A stretch of DNA of 43,659 bases from Lentzea aerocolonigenes (GTDB lineage: Bacteria; Actinomycetota; Actinomycetes; Mycobacteriales; Pseudonocardiaceae), in the NCBI RefSeq assembly GCF_000955955.1, contig NZ_JYJG01000194.1:1-43659 (forward strand), read 5' to 3'. Of this stretch, positions 32,712-39,411 are shown piece after piece. The position numbers and the translations under genes are program-made. Each line of letters starts with the position of its first letter. Position 1 is the stretch's first letter. Under the pieces are notes generated by a model. The model saw only the letters and a list, made by a program, of their open reading frames with translations, was not told where the DNA came from and did no database searches.

Positions 32712-33486
32712 TCATGCCGGCGGCCTGGGCTCCCTGCGCGGCGGCGACGATCACGATGGCCGCCGGGTCCGTGACGTTGCCCGCCGCGTAGACGCCCGGC
32801 ACGCTGGTGCGCCCCTTGTCGTCGGTGCGCACGAACAGGCCCATCGGCGTTTCCGCTGTTTCGGCACCCAACGCCAGCAGGAACTCGTCGCGCGGCTTGA
32901 CCTGCGCCGAGTACACGAGGGCGTCGGCCGGGACGCGCTCCGAGCCGGAGATCACCGCGACCAGGCGGTCGTCCTCGACCTCGATGCCGTCGACCGACGG
33001 GACGTGCGTGACGTCGCCGGACCACTGCCGGACCAGCGCGACCTTCATCTCCTCGCCGAACACGACGAGCCTCTGGTCGCGGACCTCGTAGCCGTGGCAG
33101 TACGGGCAGCTGAAGACGTCGCGACCCCACCGCGCGCGCAGGATCTCCGGCACTTCGTCGACGAGACCCGTCGCGAACAGCAGCCTCTGGGCGTGCACGG
33201 TGCGCCCGGACAGCTCGACCGCGAACCCACCGTCGATCTTCGTGACGCCGTGGACCGTGTCGTTGACGATCTCTCCGCCGTAGCCCTCGACCTCGGCGCG
33301 ACCGTGCTTGAGCAGGTCCAACGGCGAGAGCCCGTCACGAGAGAGATAGTTGTGCATGTGCGCGGCCGGCTTGTTGCGCGGCTCGGCACCGTCGACCACG
33401 AGCACGCTGCGGCGCGCCCTGGTCAGCATCAGGGCGGCACTCAATCCGGCCGCTCCTCCTCCGATGATCACCACTTCGTAGCTCAT
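32680..33486 (-). CDS. Thioredoxin reductase-like FAD/NAD(P) oxidoreductase
   Basis: Encodes 268 residues. FAD-binding GGGAAGLSAALML lies at residues 9-21, the CxxC redox pair in FSCPYCHGYEV at about 125-135 and a second flavin contact VPGVYAAGNVTDPA near 230-245. The protein is shorter than classical TrxB (about 310): the NAD(P) half lacks an evident GxGxxA motif after the CxxC (FGEEMKVAL is found instead), so NADPH binding may be altered. It resembles gliotoxin/holomycin-type or TrxR-like reductases. It is divergent from the XRE-cupin regulator, which is the probable regulator. Confidence 0.9.
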   Translation of the reverse strand: MSYEVVIIGGGAAGLSAALMLTRARRSVLVVDGAEPRNKPAAHMHNYLSRDGLSPLDLLKHGRAEVEGYGGEIVNDTVHGVTKIDGGFAVELSGRTVHAQRLLFATGLVDEVPEILRARWGRDVFSCPYCHGYEVRDQRLVVFGEEMKVALVRQWSGDVTHVPSVDGIEVEDDRLVAVISGSERVPADALVYSAQVKPRDEFLLALGAETAETPMGLFVRTDDKGRTSVPGVYAAGNVTDPAAIVIVAAAQGAQAAGMINMDLVLAGT

Positions 33487-33525
33487 GGCTCAACAGTGCG
33501 GTCGACAGTCCAGTTTTGGCAAAGT

Positions 33526-33546
33526 AAGTTGCTGTTATGGCAACTT
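33526..33546. promoter_or_regulatory. Inverted repeat across the XRE-cupin start codon
   Basis: AAGTTGC (33526-33532) and GCAACTT (33540-33546) flank TGTTATG, which contains the ATG at 33537. It may be an autoregulatory operator or an mRNA hairpin that hides the start. Confidence 0.5.
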
Positions 33547-34097
33547 CGGTAGGACAACGGCTCGCCGCGCTGCGGGCCGAGCACGACCTGACGCTGGCCA
33601 CGTTGTCCGAGATGACGGGCATCTCGAAGTCGACGCTGTCCCGCCTGGAGACCGATCAGCGCAAGCCGACGCTGGAGCTGCTGCTGCCGTTGTCGCGGAC
33701 GTACCAGGTGTCGCTGGACGACCTGGTCGGCGCGCCCGAGGTCGGCGACCCGCGCGTGACGATGAAGCCGCGCGAGCTGTCGCACGGCCGCGTCGGCATC
33801 CCGCTGACCAGGTCGATCGGGCCGCTGCAGGCGTGGAAGATGATCATCAAGGACACCGAGCTGCACGAGCCGCGGGTGCACGAGGGCTACGAGTGGTTCT
33901 ACGTGCTGAGCGGGCGGATCAAGCTGCGGATCGGCGACAAGGAGGTCGTGCTGCGGGCGGGCGAGGTGGCGGAGTTCGACTGCCGGCAGCCGCACGCGCT
34001 CGGCAGCGCGGACGGCAACCCTGCCGAGATCATCAGCCTGTTCGGCAAGCAGGGAGAACGCATCCACACCCGCGCGGCGCCGCCGAAGCAGTCATAG
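33537..34097 (+). CDS. XRE family regulator with C-terminal cupin
   Basis: Encodes 186 residues. The N-terminal HTH_3 domain occupies residues 6-62 (TLATLSEMTGISKSTLSRLE and KPTLELLLPLSRTYQVSLDD); the C-terminal cupin (about 105-170) has HEPRVHEGYEWFYVLSGRI and LRAGEVAEFDCRQPHALG, with His/Glu metal-ligand positions. This architecture is common in regulators that sense small molecules or metals. It is divergent from the flavoprotein gene with a 50-base gap, and an inverted repeat spans its start codon, which suggests control of both genes. There is no obvious ribosome site, so the transcript may be leaderless. Confidence 0.92.
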   Translation: MATSVGQRLAALRAEHDLTLATLSEMTGISKSTLSRLETDQRKPTLELLLPLSRTYQVSLDDLVGAPEVGDPRVTMKPRELSHGRVGIPLTRSIGPLQAWKMIIKDTELHEPRVHEGYEWFYVLSGRIKLRIGDKEVVLRAGEVAEFDCRQPHALGSADGNPAEIISLFGKQGERIHTRAAPPKQS

Positions 34098-34104
34098 TGG
34101 AGGC

Positions 34105-34374
34105 ATGTGCCGAAACATCCGGGTGCTCCACAACTTCGAACCGCCGGCGACCTCCAGCGAGGTGCAGGCCGCGGCGCTGCAGTACGTGCGCAAGGTGAGC
34201 GGGGCGGCGAAACCGTCCGTGGCGAACCAGGCGGCGTTCGACCAGGCCGTCGCGGCGGTGGCGGCAGCGACTCAGGAGCTGCTCGACGCGTTGGTGACCA
34301 CCGCGCCGCCCAAGGACCGCGAGGTCGAGGCGGCGAAGGCCAAGGTTCGGGCCCAGGAGCGCTACGGGCGTTAG
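34105..34374 (+). CDS. DUF2277 family protein
   Basis: Encodes 89 residues with the family N-terminus MCRNIRVLHNFEPPATSSEV, then VSGAAKPSVANQAAFDQAV and a C-terminal charged helix ending RAQERYGR. DUF2277 proteins are small helical proteins of unknown function, widespread in actinomycetes. The gene is 7 bases downstream of the XRE-cupin gene, in the same direction and probably cotranscribed. Its stop overlaps that of the convergent small membrane protein by 4 bases. Confidence 0.93.
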   Translation: MCRNIRVLHNFEPPATSSEVQAAALQYVRKVSGAAKPSVANQAAFDQAVAAVAAATQELLDALVTTAPPKDREVEAAKAKVRAQERYGR

Positions 34375-34628
34375 GAGCGGACGCGGGTGTCGAGGTACAT
34401 GCAGATGAGCTTGGCCGCGACGCCCGCCGAACCGACGATGAACGCCTGGTCGGGGCCGAGCGTGAGGGCGATGGCCCACAGCAGCAGGGCGATCAGCACC
34501 AGGATGACCGTCACCTGCGCGGCGTGCGGCCACTGGTCGGGGTGGACGAGCCATCTCGTGGGCTGCCGCGGCTGCGGAACATCCACGTCACCCGCACTAT
34601 CGGGTGAACGCTCCGCCTTGACCGCCAT
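34371..34628 (-). CDS. Small two-helix membrane protein
   Basis: Encodes 85 residues: a polar, Pro-rich N-terminal 35 residues, then two hydrophobic segments, VTVILVLIALLLWAIALTL (residues about 39-57) and FIVGSAGVAAKLICMYL (about 62-79), ending DTRVRS. AAGGAG at 34633-34638 on the minus strand lies a good distance upstream of the ATG. No family recognised. Convergent with DUF2277 by a 4-base overlap. Confidence 0.75.
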   Translation of the reverse strand: MAVKAERSPDSAGDVDVPQPRQPTRWLVHPDQWPHAAQVTVILVLIALLLWAIALTLGPDQAFIVGSAGVAAKLICMYLDTRVRS

Positions 34629-34943
34629 CTCGCTCCTTCTCCGCGATTCCTCCTGCGGGACCCATTCTCCTGAGTTGATCTTCTACGGAGGGTGACTTCC
34701 GCTTGTCGTGCGGTAAGCGTTGCGTGAGCGTCGGCGAACGGCAGACGAACGGTCATCCACATGATCGGCCGCCGGTCCGTCACCGTCCGTTTACCGAATG
34801 AGGCCCAGACCACCACATTGAGTGGTGCCTACTTGGACCATCGCTCAACTCTACGTAGTCGTTACACCGTTCGGAGCAACGCCGTTTTTGTCAGACCCCT
34901 CCGATAACGTCAGGTGAAGATCGCGGTACGAGGGGAGAAAGCG
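34629..34943. other. Intergenic promoter region, about 315 bp
   Basis: No gene is supported. It carries the divergent upstream regions of the small membrane protein and of the unknown protein at 34944, and an inverted repeat CACCAC-attga-GTGGTG at 34811-34827. No riboswitch consensus was recognised. Confidence 0.45.
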
Positions 34944-35594
34944 TTGCCGGACAACAACGTCAGCGTCACCGCACTGTCGTTCACCGAGTACGTCATGAGC
35001 GGCCAGCGTGGACGCATCAACATCGTGTCGGAACAGCGGGGGATGTACCTGACCGACGACCCCAAGGTGTGCGGGTTCTACAACCCGATCCGCGACGCCA
35101 TGCGACGAGCGGTCAACTCCACCGAACCTGAACTGGAGCTGAAGAAGGCGGTTCTGAACGCCAACCGGACGGGTCAGCCGCGGGCGTTCGAGGAGATCGC
35201 GGACGGGTTCCTGCCGTGGCTCGCGTCGTTCAAGGCCACCGGCGTGCAGGTGGAAGGGGCCACCTACCGCGTCGGCGACCTGACTCTGAAGGTCCGCCCG
35301 CATCTGGGGCTGCGCAAGAAGGACGGCTCGGCGTACGCGGTGCTCGTGCACACCAAGGAGGTGCCGCTGACGCGCGAGGCGGCGAACGTGGGGCTGCGGA
35401 TCCTGCAGCACACGATCGCCGACACGTTGCCGGGGGCGACGCCGATGGTGCTGGACGTGCGGCGCGGCAAGGCCTACCAGATGCCGGTGCGGACCAACCT
35501 GGGGAAGCTCGACGTGCTGATCGCGGCCGAGGCCATGGGGTACGTGACGCACTGGCAGCTGTCCGGGCTGTTCGAGTCGGTGCGCGCGGTCTAG
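34944..35594 (+). CDS. Unknown actinomycete protein (about 216 residues)
   Basis: Encodes about 216 residues from TTG 34944, which has an excellent ribosome site AGGGGAG (34931-34937, 6-base spacing); GTG 34914 would add ten residues. The sequence is mixed alpha/beta with a clear central part: VGDLTLKVRPHLGLRKKDG, YAVLVHTKEVPLTREAANVG and PMVLDVRRGKAYQMPVRTN. The D-x12-x-H-x-K-E arrangement (D...HTKE) is loosely reminiscent of a PD-(D/E)xK nuclease core, but I cannot confirm it. There are no membrane segments. It is followed by a strong hairpin (35604-35636), so it is probably monocistronic. Confidence 0.75.
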   Translation: MPDNNVSVTALSFTEYVMSGQRGRINIVSEQRGMYLTDDPKVCGFYNPIRDAMRRAVNSTEPELELKKAVLNANRTGQPRAFEEIADGFLPWLASFKATGVQVEGATYRVGDLTLKVRPHLGLRKKDGSAYAVLVHTKEVPLTREAANVGLRILQHTIADTLPGATPMVLDVRRGKAYQMPVRTNLGKLDVLIAAEAMGYVTHWQLSGLFESVRAV

Positions 35595-35603
35595 CGAGAT
35601 GGG

Positions 35604-35636
35604 CGACGCGGCCCGTCCGGGGGTCGGGCCGCGTCG
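35604..35636 (+). terminator. Strong hairpin after the unknown gene
   Basis: CGACGCGGCCCG (35604-35615) pairs perfectly with 35625-35636 (12 bp) around a 9-base loop and begins 10 bases after the TAG. It is followed only by TTCC, as is common for actinomycete terminators. Confidence 0.75.
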
Positions 35637-35693
35637 TTCCGCTGTCGGCAGAGTTCTCGGCACGATGCTGCTGACGACGGCAGAGTCGAAGCC

Positions 35694-36419
35694 ATGAGTA
35701 CGACAGGGCTGGGTTTCAGCGGCGAGGTGGCCGACTTCTACGCGAGGTTCCGTCCTGGCTACCCACCACAGGTCATCGACGCGTTGGTCCACAAACTCGG
35801 ACTGACCTCCGAACACCGGGTGCTCGACCTCGGGTGCGGCACCGGCCAGCTCGCCGTGCCGATGTCGGAGCACGTCGCGCAAGTGATCGCGGTCGACCCA
35901 GAACCGGACATGCTTGCGCACGGACCGGAACTGCCGAACGTCGAGTGGCGTCTGGGGTCGGACGCGGACGTGCCGGAGCTCGGCCGGTTCGACGCGGTCG
36001 TGGTCGGGCAGGCGCTGCACTGGATGGACCACGGAAAACTGTTCCGCGAGGCGGACACGGCGAAGTTCGCGATCATCGCGAACGGGACGCCGCTGTGGCG
36101 CCAGCACCCTGCAATCCGCGAAGTCCTCGAAGACTGGTTCGGCCGCCCGATGACCGCCGGCTGCGGAACGGACGACGAAGCACGGCGGCGGTATGCGAAC
36201 GCCCTGGAAGCGGCCGGGTTCACACCGCACGAGTGGACGATCGGCCACACCCACGAGCACACGATCGAAGAGCTGGCAGGCAGTCTGTTCTCCGCGATGT
36301 CACCGGAGACCCTCCCGTCACCGCAGGATCGCCCGCTCTTCCAGGACCAGCTCCGCACGGCGTTGCGGGCCGACACCTACACCGAGCCGATCACCGTGAC
36401 CGTGATCAGCACGCTTTGA
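35694..36419 (+). CDS. SAM-dependent methyltransferase (Methyltransf_11/25 type)
   Basis: Encodes 241 residues. The pattern DFYARFRPGYPPQVIDAL at the N-terminus, motif I VLDLGCGTGQLAVPM (about residues 43-57), the acidic VIAVDPEPDML (about 64-74), then DAVVVGQALHWMD (about 98-110) identify a methyltransferase close to trans-aconitate methyltransferase-like and ubiE-like proteins, in which HWMD is a frequent signature. The substrate is unknown. It stands alone, downstream of a terminator, and its 3' end overlaps the convergent HNH nuclease gene by 14 bases. Confidence 0.92.
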   Translation: MSTTGLGFSGEVADFYARFRPGYPPQVIDALVHKLGLTSEHRVLDLGCGTGQLAVPMSEHVAQVIAVDPEPDMLAHGPELPNVEWRLGSDADVPELGRFDAVVVGQALHWMDHGKLFREADTAKFAIIANGTPLWRQHPAIREVLEDWFGRPMTAGCGTDDEARRRYANALEAAGFTPHEWTIGHTHEHTIEELAGSLFSAMSPETLPSPQDRPLFQDQLRTALRADTYTEPITVTVISTL

Positions 36420-37083
36420 GCATCACGGCCAGTGCGTCGTGCTCGGCCTGGTCGACGGTGAGCTTGTAGGTGATCTTCACCGCGATCCAGTGCTGCGCGT
36501 AGGTGCACCAGTACGACTCGACCGGCGGCTTCCACTTCGCCGGGTCCTGGTCGCCCTTGGAGCGGTTGGACTTCGCGGTCACCGCGAGCAGCTGGATGCC
36601 GCCGAGGTCGTTGGCGAACGCCTTGCGCTCGTCGTCGGTCCACTTGTCCGCACCGGAACGCCAGGCCTCGGCCAGCGGCACGGTGTGGTCGATGTCGACC
36701 TCGCCGCCGTCCTTGATCACCACGCCGTCGTAGGCGCTGTTCCAGGTTCCGGACACGGCCTTGCAGTCCTTGTCCGTCTTCACGTCGGTGCCCTGGCGCT
36801 GCAGCACGATCTCCCTGGTGTCGCAGGAGTTTCCCTGCGAGGCCCAGTGCGGGAACCGGTCGCGGCTGTAGCCGGCCATCTTGCCCTCTGGCGCGATCTT
36901 CAACGCGCCGAGGTCTGATGAACCCGCCGGCGCGGATCCGGTGGGCACGGGCGAAGTGGGCGGATTGTCCTTGGACGACTGGAGATTCGTCAGGTACCAG
37001 CCCACTGCCACCAGCAGCACGAAGACCACCAGTGACGTCACCGCCGCGCGATTCATTCGCCCATGATCGGGCATGCCGATCAC
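36406..37083 (-). CDS. Membrane-anchored or secreted HNH nuclease (DUF1524 type)
   Basis: Encodes up to 225 residues. An N-terminal hydrophobic segment (VTSLVVFVLLVAVGWYLTNL) is a signal anchor, followed by a Ser/Pro linker. The C-terminal domain has the DUF1524/GmrSD-like HNH hallmark VDIDHTVPLAEAWRSG (His of the first H), ANDLGGIQLLAVTAKSNRSKGD (Asn region) and KWKPPVESYWCTYAQHWIAVK. Four Cys (SCDT, DCKA, WCTY, KAC) may form disulfides, fitting an extracellular enzyme. Secreted actinomycete nucleases of this group degrade extracellular DNA. ATG 37054-37056 (MNRAAV) is a more natural signal-peptide start than 37083. It is convergent with the methyltransferase. Confidence 0.88.
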   Translation of the reverse strand: MIGMPDHGRMNRAAVTSLVVFVLLVAVGWYLTNLQSSKDNPPTSPVPTGSAPAGSSDLGALKIAPEGKMAGYSRDRFPHWASQGNSCDTREIVLQRQGTDVKTDKDCKAVSGTWNSAYDGVVIKDGGEVDIDHTVPLAEAWRSGADKWTDDERKAFANDLGGIQLLAVTAKSNRSKGDQDPAKWKPPVESYWCTYAQHWIAVKITYKLTVDQAEHDALAVMLKAC

Positions 37084-37119
37084 GGATCGATCACCCGACC
37101 CGCGATCGGCAGGTCACAG

Positions 37120-38067
37120 TTACGGCCGCGAGGTGAGATATCCACCCATCGTCTTGAAGTACTCGTGCGCCTTGAGCTCCACCCCGTCGGCAGTGCGAAC
37201 CTTCTTGACCAGCAACGCCTTGCTGCGGCCACGGCGAGCCTCTGCGCCCGCGACGATCGTCACGCCGTCGCCCTCGCGGTAGAAGATCCGGCCGGGAGTG
37301 CCTCCGTAGACCTCGGATGAGACCTCCGCCTCGATGATCTCCAGGCGCTGGCCGCGGTGGAAGCAGAACGCGCTCGGGTACGGCGCACACTGCGCGCGCA
37401 CCAGGCGATCCAGCTCTTCGGCGGTCCAGGAGAAGTCGATCCGCAGGTCCTCCTCCGCGCGCTTGTGGAAGAACGAGGCCTGCGAACGGTCCTGCTTCAC
37501 GAAGTCCGTGCGACCGGAGGCGATCTCGGCCAGGCCGTCCACCGTGATCGGGCCGAAGAGCTCCAGCGTCTTCTCGAACAGATCAGCCGTCGTGTCGCGC
37601 GGCCCGACCGGAACCGAGCGCTGCAGCACGATGTCGCCCGCGTCGAGCGTGTCGTCCATCATGTGCGCCGTCACGCCGACTTCCTTCTCGTCGTTGAGAA
37701 GGGCCCAGATCAACGGCGAGAAGCCCGCGTACTTCGGCAGCAGCGAGTCGTGCACGTTCAACGTGCCGTGCTTGGGCAGCGCGAAGACCTGCGGCGGGAT
37801 CCAGGTGCGCCAGTTGCAGGCGACGATCACGTCCGGCTCGGCGGCCTTGAGCTTGTCGAGCAACTCCTGGTCCTCCGGGCGTTCGCGGACGACGACCTCG
37901 ACGCCGTGCTCGACGGCCAGGTCCTCGACGGAATCGCTCCAGATCTTCTCGTACGCACCTTCACCCCTGGGATGGGTCACCACCAGGACGACCTCGTGCT
38001 CGGACGCCAAAAGTGCCTGCAGGGTGCGATGACCCCAGGTTTGGAACCCGAACATGACGACCCTCAT
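37120..38067 (-). CDS. Hydroxyornithine-type N-formyltransferase for siderophore biosynthesis
   Basis: Encodes 315 residues of the methionyl-tRNA formyltransferase fold. The N-terminal formyl-transfer domain has the catalytic features NWRTWIPPQVFALPKHGTLNVHDSLLPKYAGFSPL (key residues N, H and the HDSLLPKYAG turn) and the D in DDTLDAGDI; the C-terminal domain begins near residue 205 (IDFSWTAEELDRLVRA). It lacks MetRS/tRNA features and lies divergent from an N-hydroxylase under shared iron boxes, so it most likely formylates N5-hydroxyornithine with formyl-tetrahydrofolate, as CchA does for coelichelin. The alternative is a sugar formyltransferase, less likely given the context. The upstream region carries an iron box oriented for this gene. 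Confidence 0.9.
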   Translation of the reverse strand: MRVVMFGFQTWGHRTLQALLASEHEVVLVVTHPRGEGAYEKIWSDSVEDLAVEHGVEVVVRERPEDQELLDKLKAAEPDVIVACNWRTWIPPQVFALPKHGTLNVHDSLLPKYAGFSPLIWALLNDEKEVGVTAHMMDDTLDAGDIVLQRSVPVGPRDTTADLFEKTLELFGPITVDGLAEIASGRTDFVKQDRSQASFFHKRAEEDLRIDFSWTAEELDRLVRAQCAPYPSAFCFHRGQRLEIIEAEVSSEVYGGTPGRIFYREGDGVTIVAGAEARRGRSKALLVKKVRTADGVELKAHEYFKTMGGYLTSRP

Positions 38068-38096
38068 GGGGGAGCCCTCCTCTACTCAGATGCGAT

Positions 38097-38115
38097 ACGG
38101 TCAGGCTAACCTAAC
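38097..38115. promoter_or_regulatory. Iron box 1 (IdeR/DmdR-like)
   Basis: TACGGTCAGGCTAACCTAA matches the 19-bp iron-box consensus TTAGGTTAGGCTAACCTAA at 16 positions. It lies 30-48 bases upstream of the formyltransferase start. Confidence 0.75.
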
Positions 38116-38131
38116 CAAGGGCTTGCAAAGC

Positions 38132-38150
38132 AAGCTTAGGCTTCCCTAAG
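38132..38150. promoter_or_regulatory. Iron box 2 (IdeR/DmdR-like)
   Basis: CAAGCTTAGGCTTCCCTAA matches the same consensus at 14 of 19 positions and lies 4 bases upstream of the N-hydroxylase start. Confidence 0.6.
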
Positions 38151-38154
38151 TTAG

Positions 38155-39411
38155 GTGCTCATGCATCCGATCTACGACATCGTCGGCATCGGGTTCGGCC
38201 CCTCGAACCTGGCGCTCGCCATCGCTCTCACCGAGCACAACGAGCAGGCCGAAACCCCTGTCACCGCGGTGTTCCTCGAACGTCAGGACGCGTTCGGCTG
38301 GCATCGGGGCATGCTGCTCGACGACGCCACCATGCAGGTGTCGTTCCTCAAGGACCTGGTCACGATGCGCAACCCGACCAGCCGTTTCTCGTTCCTCTGC
38401 TATCTGAACGACCGCGGCCGGTTGATCGACTTCGTGAACCACAAGAACCTGTTCCCGCTGCGCGTCGAGTTCCACGACTACTTCGAGTGGGCCGCCGCGC
38501 AGGTCGACGACCTGGTCGCGTACGGCACGGAAGCCGTTGGCGTGGAAGCGATCCAGGACGACCTGTTCGAGGTGATCACGGCCACGGGTGACGTGTACCA
38601 CGCACGCAACCTGGTCTTCGCCACCGGACTGCGGCCAACCGTGCCGGCGGGCATCGAACTGTCGGACCGCGTGTGGCACAACAGCCAGTTCCTGCACCGC
38701 GTCGGCGAGCTGCAGGACCCGAAGCGCTGCGTCGTCGTCGGCGCCGGGCAGAGCGCCGCGGAAGCCGTGGCGTACCTGCACCGCGAGTACCCGAACGCCG
38801 AGGTCTGCTCGGTGTTCTCGCGCTACGGCTACTCCCCCGCGGACGACAGCTCGTTCGCGAACCGGATCTTCGACCCCGAGGCAGTCGACCACTACTACGA
38901 CGCACCGGACGCCGTGAAGCAGCGGCTGATGGACTACCACCGCAACACCAACTACTCGGTGGTCGACGTCGACTTGATCGCGCAGCTCTACCGGACTGTG
39001 TACCAGGAGAAGGTCCTCGGCACCGAACGGCTCAAGATGATGAAGATGACCCGGCTCGTCGCGGTCGAGGAGTCCTCCACCGGCGCTCGTGCGGTGATCC
39101 AGTCGCTCGTCACCGGCGAGCAGGAACTGATCGAGACGGACCTCGTGCTGCTCGCGACCGGCTACGACGAGGCCGCGCCGATGCTCGGTTCGTTGGACGG
39201 CACCTGCGCACGCGACGTGGAAGGCCGTCTGGTCGTGGGACGGGACTACCGCGTGCAGTCGTCGTTGCGCGGCGGCATCTATCTGCAGGGCGGCACCGAG
39301 CACTCGCACGGCATCACGTCGTCGCTGCTGTCCAACGTCGCGGTGCGTTCTGGTGAGATCCTGGCTTCCGTGCTGACCAACACCCCTGTGCCGGTCCTCG
39401 CGACCGCATGA
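38155..39411 (+). CDS. L-ornithine/L-lysine N-monooxygenase (SidA/IucD/PvdA family)
   Basis: Encodes 418 residues of a flavin-dependent N-hydroxylase. FAD motif DIVGIGFGPSNLALAIAL is at residues 8-25 (the GxGPxNL form); substrate pocket and early motif FGWHRGMLLDDATMQVSFLKDLV at about 42-64; NADPH site VVVGAGQSAAEAVAYL at about 195-210; the C-terminal DLVLLATGYDE at about 330-340 is the ATGY motif. It hydroxylates the side-chain amine of ornithine (or lysine) as the first step to hydroxamate siderophores. ATG 38155 (TTG alternatives exist) is 4 bases from an iron box, so translation or transcription is iron-controlled. Divergent formyltransferase and coupled amidohydrolase complete the locus; there is no NRPS in the window. 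Confidence 0.95.
   Translation: MLMHPIYDIVGIGFGPSNLALAIALTEHNEQAETPVTAVFLERQDAFGWHRGMLLDDATMQVSFLKDLVTMRNPTSRFSFLCYLNDRGRLIDFVNHKNLFPLRVEFHDYFEWAAAQVDDLVAYGTEAVGVEAIQDDLFEVITATGDVYHARNLVFATGLRPTVPAGIELSDRVWHNSQFLHRVGELQDPKRCVVVGAGQSAAEAVAYLHREYPNAEVCSVFSRYGYSPADDSSFANRIFDPEAVDHYYDAPDAVKQRLMDYHRNTNYSVVDVDLIAQLYRTVYQEKVLGTERLKMMKMTRLVAVEESSTGARAVIQSLVTGEQELIETDLVLLATGYDEAAPMLGSLDGTCARDVEGRLVVGRDYRVQSSLRGGIYLQGGTEHSHGITSSLLSNVAVRSGEILASVLTNTPVPVLATA

Noticed and set aside
34629..34943. A possible riboswitch in the gap before the unknown gene
   Set aside because: No match to ydaO, SAM, cobalamin or other consensus features by eye; only a short CACCAC/GTGGTG hairpin is present.
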